Shown here piece after piece: positions 32,172 to 40,673 of a DNA stretch of 64,000 nucleotides; positions within the stretch are counted from its first letter, which is position 1; each line of letters starts with the position of its first letter. A model generated the notes under the pieces. That model was not told the DNA's origin, did not search any database, and saw only the letters and a program-made list of their open reading frames with translations. The translations under genes and the position numbers were made by a program. This DNA comes from Cellulosimicrobium terreum (lineage in GTDB: Bacteria > Actinomycetota > Actinomycetes > Actinomycetales > Cellulomonadaceae): positions 186,001-250,000 of the forward strand of contig JACYFD010000004.1 in the NCBI GenBank assembly GCA_014803435.1, given 5' to 3'.

Positions 32172-33857
32172 CTACTCCGAGGGCGTCGGCGCCGCGCCGC
32201 CCTGCTCGGTCGTCGGCCTGCCGCCGCGCGTACGGCGACGGTTGCGCGAGCGACGACGGCGTTCGCCGGCCTCGCCCGACCCCGAGCCGTGCGGCTGCTC
32301 GTCGCCGCCCGCGGCGTCGGGCCGCTCGGTCGCGTGACGCGGCTCGCCGCCCTCGCGGGAGCTGTCGCGGGAGTCGTCGCGGCGACGGCCGTCACCGGAG
32401 CGGCCACCGCCCGAGCGACCGCCGCCGGTCCGCTCGCCGCGACCGCCGCCCGTCCGCTCGCCGCGACCGCCCTGGCCCGAGCGACCGCCCGACGGTGTGT
32501 GGCGCTTGCCGGTCTCGCCCAGGTCCTCGAGCACCTCCGCGTCCAGGCCGGCGAGCGTGCGTCGGTCCTTCGGCAGGCGGCCCTTGGTCCCCGCGGGGAT
32601 CGACAGGTCGGTGTAGAGGTGGGGCGAGGTGGAGTAGGTCTCGACGGGCTCGGGGATGCCGAGGCCGAGCGCCTTGTCGATGAGCGACCAGCGTGGCATG
32701 TCGTCCCAGTCGACGAACGTGACGGCGGTGCCGGTGTTCCCGGCCCGGCCGGTGCGGCCGGTGCGGTGCAGGTACGTCTTCTCGTCCTCGGGGCACTGGT
32801 AGTTCACGACGTGCGTGACGTCCTCGACGTCGATGCCGCGCGCCGCGACGTCGGTCGCGACGAGGACGTCGATCTTGCCGTTGCGGAACGCCCGCAGCGC
32901 CTGCTCGCGCGCGCCCTGGCCGAGGTCGCCGTGGATCGAGCCGGCGGCGAACCCGCGGTCGACGAGCTCGTCCGCGACCTTGGCAGCGGTCCGCTTGGTC
33001 CGCGCGAAGACGATGGTCCGGCCGCGGCCGTCCGCCTGCAGGATGCGGGCGAGGACCTCGACCTTGTCCAGCGCGTGCGCGCGGTACACGACCTGGGCGA
33101 TGTTCTTGACGGTCTGGCGGCCGTCGTCGTCCGGGTCGACCGCGCGGATGTGCGTCGGCTGCTTCATGTAACGACGCGCCATCGAGACGACCGCGCCGGG
33201 CATGGTCGCGGAGAACAGCATCGTGTGGCGCTGAGCCGGCGTGCGGGCGAGGAGCTTCTCGACGTCGGGCAGGAAGCCGAGGTCGAGCATCTCGTCGGCC
33301 TCGTCGAGCACGACGGTCTGGGCACGGGTCAGGTTGAGGTGACCCTGGTTCATGAGGTCGATCATGCGGCCGGGTGTCCCGACGACGACCTCGACGCCGC
33401 GCTGCAGCGCGTCGACCTGCGGCTCGTACGCGCGCCCGCCGTAGACCTGCAGGACGCGCACGCTGCGCAGGCGTGACGCCGTCTCGAGGTCCTTCGCGAC
33501 CTGGACGGCGAGCTCGCGCGTCGGGACGACGACGAGCGCCTGCGGCTTGCCGGGCGCGGGGAGGTCGTCGAAGCCGACCTCGCCCGGTGCGACGACGCGG
33601 TGCAGCAGCGGGACGCCGAAACCGAGGGTCTTGCCGGTCCCGGTCTTGGCCTGCCCGATGATGTCGTGGCCCGACATCGCGACGGGCAGCGTCATCGCCT
33701 GGATCGGGAAGGGGTGCGTGATGCCGGCGTCGGCGAGCGCCGAGACGATCTCCGGCCGGACGCCGAAGTCGGCGAAGGAGGTGTTGTCCGCGTGCACGCT
33801 CGCGGCGACGACGTGCGCGTCGGCGCTGACGTCGGGGGTGGCGTCTGTGGTGGTCAC
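32172..33857 (-). CDS. DEAD-box ATP-dependent RNA helicase
   Basis: A 561-residue RNA helicase (RhlE/CsdA-like) for RNA unwinding, ribosome assembly or decay. All motifs are present: Q-motif PFPIQAMTLP, I AKTGTGKT, Ia PTREL, Ib TPGR, II DEAD, III SAT, the HGDLGQGAREQAL segment, V ATDVAARGIDVEDV and VI HRTGRTGRAG. After the core comes a basic RNA-binding tail (about 455-561) with RGERTGGG repeats and an RRRRSRNRRR block. I used the GTG at 33857. The 5' region is unusually long and structured (see separate entry). The pairing with the ferritin-like/DUF3107 genes matches the mycobacterial rhlE neighbourhood. Confidence 0.92.
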   Translation of the reverse strand: MTTTDATPDVSADAHVVAASVHADNTSFADFGVRPEIVSALADAGITHPFPIQAMTLPVAMSGHDIIGQAKTGTGKTLGFGVPLLHRVVAPGEVGFDDLPAPGKPQALVVVPTRELAVQVAKDLETASRLRSVRVLQVYGGRAYEPQVDALQRGVEVVVGTPGRMIDLMNQGHLNLTRAQTVVLDEADEMLDLGFLPDVEKLLARTPAQRHTMLFSATMPGAVVSMARRYMKQPTHIRAVDPDDDGRQTVKNIAQVVYRAHALDKVEVLARILQADGRGRTIVFARTKRTAAKVADELVDRGFAAGSIHGDLGQGAREQALRAFRNGKIDVLVATDVAARGIDVEDVTHVVNYQCPEDEKTYLHRTGRTGRAGNTGTAVTFVDWDDMPRWSLIDKALGLGIPEPVETYSTSPHLYTDLSIPAGTKGRLPKDRRTLAGLDAEVLEDLGETGKRHTPSGGRSGQGGRGERTGGGRGERTGGGRSGGGRSGDGRRRDDSRDSSREGGEPRHATERPDAAGGDEQPHGSGSGEAGERRRRSRNRRRTRGGRPTTEQGGAAPTPSE

Positions 33858-34206
33858 TGGTGCCTCTGTCTCGTGGAGCGGGCACGTCCGCCGTCGAGAG
33901 CCCGCGCGCGGGTGGTGGTGCCACCCGGGGGAACCGGTCCGCCGTCGTACTCGCCTCATGGCCGGCAGCCGATCGCAGGTTTGCGTGGCGAGGTCCGTGC
34001 GGACCTCGCGCGTCGTCTCGAGCGAGGAAGAGCTTCTCGCGCCGGTCCGGGACTCGTGAGACCCCGGGACCGGTGAGGGGTGCGTGATGTCAGGACGACC
34101 GGGCAACCGATGTACCCGGCCATGGTATCCGACCGGCGCCCCGGTACGGGAATCTGCGCGGCGGCGGGTCTCCGGCGGGTTCCGTGCGGACGACTATCCT
34201 GGCCGG
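33858..34206 (-). promoter_or_regulatory. Long structured leader of the DEAD-box gene
   Basis: No gene fits this 349-base stretch. On the minus strand a TACCAT -10-like box (34122-34127) predicts a leader of about 255 bases. It contains a perfect 10-bp hairpin (33988-33997 with 34000-34009) and a second near-perfect stem (GGTCCGGG at 34044-34051 with CCCGGGACC at 34063-34071). Long 5' leaders are known on bacterial RNA-helicase genes and often mediate feedback or cold response; that role here is inference. Confidence 0.5.
34195..34200 (+). promoter_or_regulatory. -10 box (TATCCT) of the leaderless ferritin-like gene
   Basis: TATCCT, then six bases, then the ATG at 34207. Confidence 0.65.
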
Positions 34207-34956
34207 ATGAGCGACGGCGACAGCACGAGCGGACCCGTGGGCGGCAACGCGAGCGGCACCGTCCAGATGGACCCGGGCCGGAGCGCCGGTGACGGTGGCA
34301 GCGGCGTGGTGGAGCTCCTCGGTCTCGTCGCCTACACGGAGCTCGCGGGCTTCGGCCGCCTCGCCGGCGACGCTGCGCACGCGCCCACGCTGGGCCAGCG
34401 TCAGACGCTGTCCCGCATGGCCGCGGCGATGCTCTCGCGCCAGGAGACCGTGCTCGTGCGCGCCGCCGAGCTGGGCGGGGACCCCGAGACCTGCATGGTC
34501 GCCTACGAGGGGATGTTCGACGACTTCGACGGCCGGACCCGTCCCAGCACCTGGTGGGAGGGGATCCTCAAGGGCTACGTCGGCCAGGGCGTAGCGGACG
34601 ACTTCTGCCTGCTGGCCGCGCAGGGCCTGGACGAGCGCTCGCGCTCCGTCGTCGTCGACGCGCTGACGGTCGACAAGGCCGCGGACCGCACGGCGCCGGT
34701 GATCGCCGAGGCGGCCAGGGGCGACTCGGTGCTGGCGTCCCGTCTCGCGCTGTGGGGCCGTCGGGTCGTCGGCGAGGCGCTCGGGGTCGTCGGGACCGTG
34801 CTCACGGAGCACGAGGCGCTCGCGCGTCTCGTCACCGACGGGGTCCGGGCGGCCGAGGGCGTGCGCGACGACGGGGCGACGACGCAGGCCTGGGTCTTCG
34901 CCCGGCTGACGGCCGAGCACGCCCGCCGCATGGACAGGTTGGGCCTGGCGGCCTGA
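34207..34956 (+). CDS. Ferritin-like-fold protein (MiaE-like)
   Basis: A 249-residue, mostly helical protein of the actinobacterial ferritin-like / tRNA-(MS2IO6A)-hydroxylase-like family. After a Gly/Ser-rich N-terminus (about 1-33) come four long helices; possible di-iron ligands are Glu in YTELAGFGRLA, Glu in SRQETVLVRA and Glu/His in LTAEHARRMDRL. The conserved segment YEGMFDDFDGRTRPSTWWEGILKGYVGQGVADDF is typical. Enzymatic activity is not proven for this branch. It faces DUF3107 tail-to-tail, as in mycobacteria. Confidence 0.85.
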   Translation: MSDGDSTSGPVGGNASGTVQMDPGRSAGDGGSGVVELLGLVAYTELAGFGRLAGDAAHAPTLGQRQTLSRMAAAMLSRQETVLVRAAELGGDPETCMVAYEGMFDDFDGRTRPSTWWEGILKGYVGQGVADDFCLLAAQGLDERSRSVVVDALTVDKAADRTAPVIAEAARGDSVLASRLALWGRRVVGEALGVVGTVLTEHEALARLVTDGVRAAEGVRDDGATTQAWVFARLTAEHARRMDRLGLAA

Positions 34957-34987
34957 CCGGGTGCGACCCTGCGGCGGGCGGTAGCGG

Positions 34988-35212
34988 TCAGAGCGAGCCG
35001 AAGCCCACCTTGCGCTGCTCCTCGCTGCCGATCTCGACGTAGCCGATGGACACGCTCGGGACGATGACGCGGCGGCCCTTCGTGTCGAGGAGCTCGAGCG
35101 CCGGCGCACCGCCGAGTGCGTCGGCGACGGAGCGCGCGACGGCTTCGGCGGACTCGTCCGTCTCGATGACGAGCTCGCGGGCCAGGTTCTGCACACCGAT
35201 GGTGACTTCCAC
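34988..35212 (-). CDS. DUF3107 small protein
   Basis: A 74-residue protein matching the actinobacterial DUF3107 family (TB9.4 of mycobacteria): VTIGVQNLARELVIETDESAEAV, then LLDTKGRRVIVPSVSIGYVEIG and a conserved KVGFG C-terminus. ATG with GGAGAACACGTGGA upstream. It lies 111 bases after a TetR gene on the same strand; the DUF3107-TetR-DUF3152 order is conserved in actinobacteria. Function unknown. Confidence 0.92.
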   Translation of the reverse strand: MEVTIGVQNLARELVIETDESAEAVARSVADALGGAPALELLDTKGRRVIVPSVSIGYVEIGSEEQRKVGFGSL

Positions 35213-35323
35213 GTGTTCTCCTCACAGGGGCTGCGCAGTCGCAGCGTTCGACGTCGAGCCGTCGCCGAGCGATTCCGCCTGCGGCGACGCGATCGATCCT
35301 AGATCAGACCCGGCGGACCTCGA

Positions 35324-36019
35324 TCAGTCCCGGCGGAGCATGCCGTGCACCCCGCGCCAGACGAGCTGCGGCACCAGCCGGGTGACGTCCTCCGCGGTCG
35401 CCGTGCTCTCGGGACGCACCGCCTCGGTCGCTGCGGCGCGCCCGACGGCGGTGCACGTGCGGGCGACGACGAGCGCCTCGGTGCCGTCGAGGTCGGTGAT
35501 CCGCTCGAGCACGTCGGCGAACGTGGAGGCGATCCGGGTGTCGGGTGCGAGCACACGCTCGCGCACGGCCGGGTCGCGCATCACGTCGGACTCGAACAGC
35601 AGGACGGCGGAGCGCCCTGCCGTGTGCGCGTAGGCGACGTAGGCACGCACGATCCCCTCGAGGACGGCGAGCCCGTCGACGGCGAGCGCGTCGGCGTCGG
35701 AGGCGGCCGTCCCGGGCGGTGCCTCGCGGAACGGGTCGAGCGTCGCCTCGACCGACTGGACCAGCCGTTCGCCCTGGGCATCCACGAGCGCGAGGTAGAG
35801 GTCCAGCTTCGACGGGAAGTGCCGGTACAGGACGGGCTTGCCGACGCCTGCCCGGTCGGCGATGTCGTCCATCGAGATGTGGTGGTAGCCGTGCGAGGAG
35901 AACAGGTCGCCGGCGATCCGCAGGATCTGTCCTCGCCGCTCGTCGCGGGGCATGCGGGCCCGCGCGGGGCGCTGGGGTGCGGCGGACGGGGTGCCCGTGC
36001 CCTCTGCGCCTGGCGACAT
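35324..36019 (-). CDS. TetR-family transcriptional regulator
   Basis: A 231-residue TetR repressor. After a 22-residue low-complexity start the HTH is clear: GQILRIAGDLFSSHGYHHISMDDIADRAGVGKPVLYRHFPSKLDLYLAL (about 30-78). The remainder is a helical ligand domain with a conserved acidic GRSAVLLFESDVMRDPAVRERV segment. A TATCCT -10 box lies seven bases before the ATG. It is divergent from DUF3152 and upstream of DUF3107; the ligand is unknown. Confidence 0.92.
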   Translation of the reverse strand: MSPGAEGTGTPSAAPQRPARARMPRDERRGQILRIAGDLFSSHGYHHISMDDIADRAGVGKPVLYRHFPSKLDLYLALVDAQGERLVQSVEATLDPFREAPPGTAASDADALAVDGLAVLEGIVRAYVAYAHTAGRSAVLLFESDVMRDPAVRERVLAPDTRIASTFADVLERITDLDGTEALVVARTCTAVGRAAATEAVRPESTATAEDVTRLVPQLVWRGVHGMLRRD

Positions 36020-36086
36020 GTGGCCGAGGATACGACCAACCGTCCCCGGTTCGACCGCCGGGTGCGAGAAATGGGACGATGGTCCG

Positions 36087-37106
36087 GTGCCTGATCCTGT
36101 GACGCCTGCGCCGACGCCCGTGCCGAGCGGCTCCGACGACGGCCGGGGGAGGGGCGCACGGCACCTCGTCGCGCTGGTCGCGTGCCTCGCGGCAGGGTTC
36201 GGTGGCGGCGTCACGACGGCGATGGTGGTGGAGACGCCCGAGACGTCCGGGCCACGACCGGAGATCGTCGCCGACGCGGCCGGACCGGTGGCCGACGACG
36301 CGCTCGTCCCCGCCCGCGCCGCGGCGTCCCGCCCGGAGGCGGTGAGCCGCTCGGTGTCGCCGCCCCGGCTCGTCGTCGACCCCCAGGTCGGTGACGGCGT
36401 TCCCGGCAGCGCTCCCGACCCCGGGCCCGCCGGCCCGACCGGCACCGCGGGGGCAGACGTGCCCCCTGCACCGCAACCGGCCCCGGACCCCACCCCGTCA
36501 CCCGTCGCCGCGCCGTCGGAGCCGGTCGAGCCCGAGGAGGGCTCCGGGCTGCTCGGCACGGACGTCGTGGCGGACCTCGGGGGCGAGCTCGTCGTGGTCG
36601 CGGGGGAGGCGGACCCGCCGGCGGACGCACCTGCCGGCGCCGAGCCCCGCACGGTGCGGGTCGAGGTCGAGGACGGCCTCCCGGTGGACGGCGAGGTGTT
36701 CGCGGACGCCGTGATCACGACGCTCAACGACCCGCGCGGCTGGTCGTCGTCGGACGGCGTCACCTTCGCACGGACGGACGGCGACGAGCCCTCGATCCGC
36801 GTGGTGCTGGCGAGCCCCACGACCGTGGACGACCTGTGCGCCCCGCTCCAGACCGAGGGGACGTACTCGTGCGGGAACTCGGTCGACGGGGTCGCCGTGC
36901 TGAACTTCGAGCGCTGGGTGCTCGGCGCGCCGGACTTCGCCGACGACGTGGCGACCTACCGGCAGTACCTCGTGAACCACGAGGTGGGCCACGTGCTCGG
37001 CCACGCGCACGAGCCGTGCCCCGCGAAGGGCGAGGTCGCGCCTGTGATGGTGCAGCAGTCGATCTCCACGGAGGGCTGCCTGCCGAACGGCTGGCCGTCC
37101 CCGTGA
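36087..37106 (+). CDS. DUF3152 secreted/anchored protein with zinc-protease-like motif
   Basis: A 339-residue protein with an N-terminal membrane helix (about 26-48), a long Pro/Ala/Asp-rich linker (about 50-170) and a C-terminal DUF3152 domain. The domain ends with NHEVGHVLGHAHEPC (near 296-310), an HExxHxxGxxH arrangement like metzincin zinc sites, followed by CPAKGEVAPVMVQQS with a Met that could be the Met-turn. So an extracytoplasmic metalloprotease is plausible but unproven. The GTG start lies six bases after a GACGAT -10 box (36075-36080). Confidence 0.85.
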   Translation: MPDPVTPAPTPVPSGSDDGRGRGARHLVALVACLAAGFGGGVTTAMVVETPETSGPRPEIVADAAGPVADDALVPARAAASRPEAVSRSVSPPRLVVDPQVGDGVPGSAPDPGPAGPTGTAGADVPPAPQPAPDPTPSPVAAPSEPVEPEEGSGLLGTDVVADLGGELVVVAGEADPPADAPAGAEPRTVRVEVEDGLPVDGEVFADAVITTLNDPRGWSSSDGVTFARTDGDEPSIRVVLASPTTVDDLCAPLQTEGTYSCGNSVDGVAVLNFERWVLGAPDFADDVATYRQYLVNHEVGHVLGHAHEPCPAKGEVAPVMVQQSISTEGCLPNGWPSP

Positions 37107-37190
37107 CACCCTCCTGACCCTCGTGACCCACCCGGCGTCCGGTGGTTCCGGGGCGCCGGCGATGTGGGCGGCCCGTGGTTGCATCGCACC

Positions 37191-40100
37191 GTGCTGACGT
37201 CCCCGACCCGGTCCGCCGCTTCTCGGCCCGCCCCGACCCGACCCGACGCGCCACGGCTCGTCGCGCGCACGGCGGACGCGGACGCCGTCGTGCGGCTCGA
37301 TCCCTCCCAGCAGGACGCCGTGCAGGCCGCGGCGCTGCCCGGGTCCACGCTCGTGGTGGGTGCACCGGGTACCGGGAAGACCCTGGTCGCGCTGGAGACC
37401 GTCGTCACCGCGCTCGAGCAGGGGACTGAGCCCGCGCGCGTCCTCCTGCTTGCGGCGACGCGCCGCGGTGCGGCGACGCTGCGCGAGCGGCTCTCCGCAC
37501 GGACGAGACGCACGGTGGGTGCGCCGATGGTGCGCACGGCCGCGTCCGCGGCGTTCGCCGTGCTGCGCGAGCGCTCGGCGGCGCTCGGCGAGGCGCCACC
37601 CACGCTCATCTCGGGGCCTGAGCAGGACCTCGCGCTCGCGGAGCTCCTCGCCGGCCACCTGGCAGGCGAGGGCGCCCCGCTCGACCTCCCGCCCGGAGTG
37701 CCGGCGGAGGCTCTCGGGCTGCGCGGCCTGCGCCAGGAGCTGCGGGACCTGCTCATGCGCGCGGCGGAGCGCGGGCTCGTCCCCGCCGACCTCGCCGAGC
37801 TCGGCCGACGGCACGACCGTCCGGAGTGGGTGCTCGGCGCCCGGCTCTACGCCGAGTACCTGGACGTGACGGCGCTGCGGGCGGGCACGCCGGACGCGGG
37901 GGCCCGGTACGACCCCGCGATCGTGGTGGACGAGGCGGCGCAGGCCCTGCTGGCGTGGGACGACGAGGTGCCCGACGCGCCGCGGCCCACGTGGGACCTC
38001 GTGGTCGTCGACGACTACCAGGAGGCGACGGTCGCGACGGCGAGCCTGCTCCAGGTGCTGGTGACCGACGGCGCCCGCCTCGTGCTGACCGCGGACCCGG
38101 ACTCCGCGGTGCAGGGCTTCCGCGGCGCGAGCCCGGGCCTGGTCGGGCGCGCGGGGGCGCCCGCGCGCGGTGGCGTGGGCGAGCTCGGGGCCCGTGTCGT
38201 CGCGCTCGGGACGGCGTGGCGCCAGCCCGCGACGCTGCGCGAGCTGACCCGTCGGGTGACCTCCCACGTGGGGACCGTGGCCGGTGCGATGCACCGTGGT
38301 GCCGTCGCCGGCCGTCCGACGGGACTGGCCGAACCTGCCGCGGCGGTCAGCGCGACCCCTGCCGTCCAGGTCGCCGTCCTCGGTGGGACGGCTCAGCAGG
38401 CCGCGTACGTCGCGCGCGAGCTGCGGGCGGAGCACCTGCTGAACGGCACGCCGTGGCACCGCATGGTCGTGCTCGCGCGCTCCGGGGACCAGCTCGCCGC
38501 TCTCCGCCGCGAGCTCGTCGCCGCGTCGGTACCCGTCGCGCTCCAGGGATCCGACGTGCCGCTGCGCGACGAGCCCGCCGTGTCGCCGCTGCTCGCGGCC
38601 GTACGCGTCTGCGTCCCCGGACCAGCTGCCGGACCGGTCGCGGAGACCGGGCCCGCCGAGCCCGACGACGTACCCGTCGACGCGCCCGACGGCGCGGTCG
38701 AGCTCCACGACGTGACCGGGCCCGACGCCGCGACGGCGCAGCCGCAGGGCGGTGGCCTCGACCCGCTGACGGCGTCCTCGCTGCTCACGTCGCCGCTGGG
38801 CGGCCTCGACGTCGTCGGGCTGCGTCGTCTGCGCCGCGCGCTCCGGGCGGAGGAGCTCGCCGGTGGTGGCGGACGGTCGTCGGACGCCCTGCTCGTCGAG
38901 CTGCTCGAGGACCCGGACCGGGCGTCGACGCTCGGGGCTCTGCGTCGCGGTCCGGTGGCCGTCGCGCGGGCGCTGGCCGCGGGACGGGCGGCCGCCACCG
39001 CTCCGGGTGCGGACGCGCAGACCGTGCTGTGGGCCGTGTGGGAGGCGACCGGGCTCGCCGAGCGGTGGCGGTCCGCAGCGCTCGCGGGTGGCCCGTCCGG
39101 CGCGCGTGCGGACCGCGACCTGGACGCGGTGCTCGCGCTGTTCCGGGCGGCCGAGACGTTCGTCGACCGCATGCCGGGCGCTCCCGCTGCCGCGTTCGTG
39201 GACTATCTCGCGTCCCAGGACCTCCCGGCCGACTCCCTCGCGGCGAGCGCGGGCGGGCTCGACGCGGTCGCCGCGCTGACGCCGGCCGGTGCGGCCGGGC
39301 GCGAGTGGGACGTCGTCGTCGTGGCGGGTGTGCAGGACGGGGTGTGGCCGGACCTCCGTCTGCGCGACTCGCTGCTCGGCTCGCAGGCTCTCGTCGAGCT
39401 GCTCGCCGGCCGTGCCGACGACGCGCACGGGGTGGGTGCCCAGGCGCGCGCCCAGGTCCTCGCAGACGAGCTGCGGGCGTTCGCGGTCGCGACGTCGCGG
39501 GCGACGCGCCGACTCGTCGTGACCGCCGTCCAGGACGCGGAGGAGTCGCCGTCGGTGTTCTGCGACCTCGTCGCACCACCCCCGGACCCGGACGACCCCG
39601 ACGAGCCTGGCACGTCGGCGCACCCGGACGGTGATCCGTCGTCCGGCGGGGGCGCGGCGGACGACGATCGCGTCGAGCGCCGCCACGTGCGTGTCGGTGC
39701 CCCGCTCGACCTGCGGGGCGTGGTCGCGGCGGCGCGTGCCGTCCTCGTCGGCGACGCGGCGCGGGCCGGCGTCGGTTCGGACACGGCGGGGAGCGACGGC
39801 GCCGACGCGGCCGCCGTGCTGCTCGCCGACCTCGCCGCGTGCGGGGTGAGCGAGGCCGAGCCCCGGACCTGGTACGGCATCCCGGGACTCTCGTCCACCG
39901 TCCCGTTGCGGGCCGCGGACGAGCCGGTCCCGGTCTCGCCGTCGAAGGTCGAGACCGTGACGACGTGCCCGCTGCGCTGGACGCTCGAGGCCGCCGGCGG
40001 GACAGCGCCGGACGCGACGCACCAGAACCTCGGCACCCTCGTCCACTCCATCGCGGAGACGTTCCCGTCGGGGTCGCTCACCGAGCTGCGCGCCGAGCTC

Positions 40101-40673
40101 GACCGACGCTGGCCGGAGCTCGCGCTGCCGGACGGCTGGCCGTCGGTGCAGATGCGCCGTCGGGCGGACCGGATGGTCGTGAAGCTCGCCGAGTACGTGG
40201 CCGGCGCCGGGCGACCCGTCCTCGTGGAGCCGTCGTTCGAGGTCGAGGTCGGCCGGGCCCGCTTGCGCGGCACCGTGGACAGGGTGGAGGAGGCGGGCGA
40301 CGGCGCGGTGCGCGTGGTCGACCTCAAGACCGGCCGGCGGACCGTGACCAAGGCCGAGGCCGACGCGCACCCGCAGCTGGGCGCCTACCAGCTCGCGGTC
40401 GAGGACGGCGCGCTCGACCTTCCCGACGGGACGCGCAGCGCGGGGGCGCAGCTCGTCTACGTGGGCAGCACCCACGTCGGTCCGGCGGTCGTCGCCCAGC
40501 CCGGGCTGCGCAGCGGGGAGGACGGGTCCAGCTGGGCGCGCGAGCTCGTCGAGGAGGCTGCCGAGACGATGGCGGCGGCGACCTTCACCGCGCGGCAGGG
40601 AAAGCTGTGCGAGGTGTGCCCGGTGCGCCGGGCGTGTCCCGTGCAGCCCGAGGGACGGAAGGTCGTGGCATGA
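37191..40673 (+). CDS. adnA: AdnA-type helicase-nuclease subunit
   Basis: A 1160-residue subunit of the actinobacterial AdnAB double-strand-break resection motor-nuclease. Motor: Walker A GAPGTGKT (about 58-65), motif II VVVDDYQEA (about 271-279; DDYQ rather than DEYQ, fitting the weaker motor of AdnA), and GQW-like AWRQPATLRELTRRV. Nuclease: RecB-type VVDLKTGRR (near 1043) with QLGAYQLAV. Cysteines in TTCPLRW (near 926) and CEVCPVRRACPV (near 1140) fit an AddB-like Fe-S clasp. Start: GTG at 37191, six bases after TTGCAT; a GTG at 37164 is the alternative. The stop overlaps adnB (ATGA). Confidence 0.9.
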   Translation: MLTSPTRSAASRPAPTRPDAPRLVARTADADAVVRLDPSQQDAVQAAALPGSTLVVGAPGTGKTLVALETVVTALEQGTEPARVLLLAATRRGAATLRERLSARTRRTVGAPMVRTAASAAFAVLRERSAALGEAPPTLISGPEQDLALAELLAGHLAGEGAPLDLPPGVPAEALGLRGLRQELRDLLMRAAERGLVPADLAELGRRHDRPEWVLGARLYAEYLDVTALRAGTPDAGARYDPAIVVDEAAQALLAWDDEVPDAPRPTWDLVVVDDYQEATVATASLLQVLVTDGARLVLTADPDSAVQGFRGASPGLVGRAGAPARGGVGELGARVVALGTAWRQPATLRELTRRVTSHVGTVAGAMHRGAVAGRPTGLAEPAAAVSATPAVQVAVLGGTAQQAAYVARELRAEHLLNGTPWHRMVVLARSGDQLAALRRELVAASVPVALQGSDVPLRDEPAVSPLLAAVRVCVPGPAAGPVAETGPAEPDDVPVDAPDGAVELHDVTGPDAATAQPQGGGLDPLTASSLLTSPLGGLDVVGLRRLRRALRAEELAGGGGRSSDALLVELLEDPDRASTLGALRRGPVAVARALAAGRAAATAPGADAQTVLWAVWEATGLAERWRSAALAGGPSGARADRDLDAVLALFRAAETFVDRMPGAPAAAFVDYLASQDLPADSLAASAGGLDAVAALTPAGAAGREWDVVVVAGVQDGVWPDLRLRDSLLGSQALVELLAGRADDAHGVGAQARAQVLADELRAFAVATSRATRRLVVTAVQDAEESPSVFCDLVAPPPDPDDPDEPGTSAHPDGDPSSGGGAADDDRVERRHVRVGAPLDLRGVVAAARAVLVGDAARAGVGSDTAGSDGADAAAVLLADLAACGVSEAEPRTWYGIPGLSSTVPLRAADEPVPVSPSKVETVTTCPLRWTLEAAGGTAPDATHQNLGTLVHSIAETFPSGSLTELRAELDRRWPELALPDGWPSVQMRRRADRMVVKLAEYVAGAGRPVLVEPSFEVEVGRARLRGTVDRVEEAGDGAVRVVDLKTGRRTVTKAEADAHPQLGAYQLAVEDGALDLPDGTRSAGAQLVYVGSTHVGPAVVAQPGLRSGEDGSSWARELVEEAAETMAAATFTARQGKLCEVCPVRRACPVQPEGRKVVA

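Noticed and set aside
36498-40475. A 1325-codon open frame antisense to DUF3152 and adnA
   Set aside because: Composition is dominated by Arg/His/Asp/Gly from the GC-rich opposite strand, with no domain; the plus strand encodes clear helicase-nuclease motifs.
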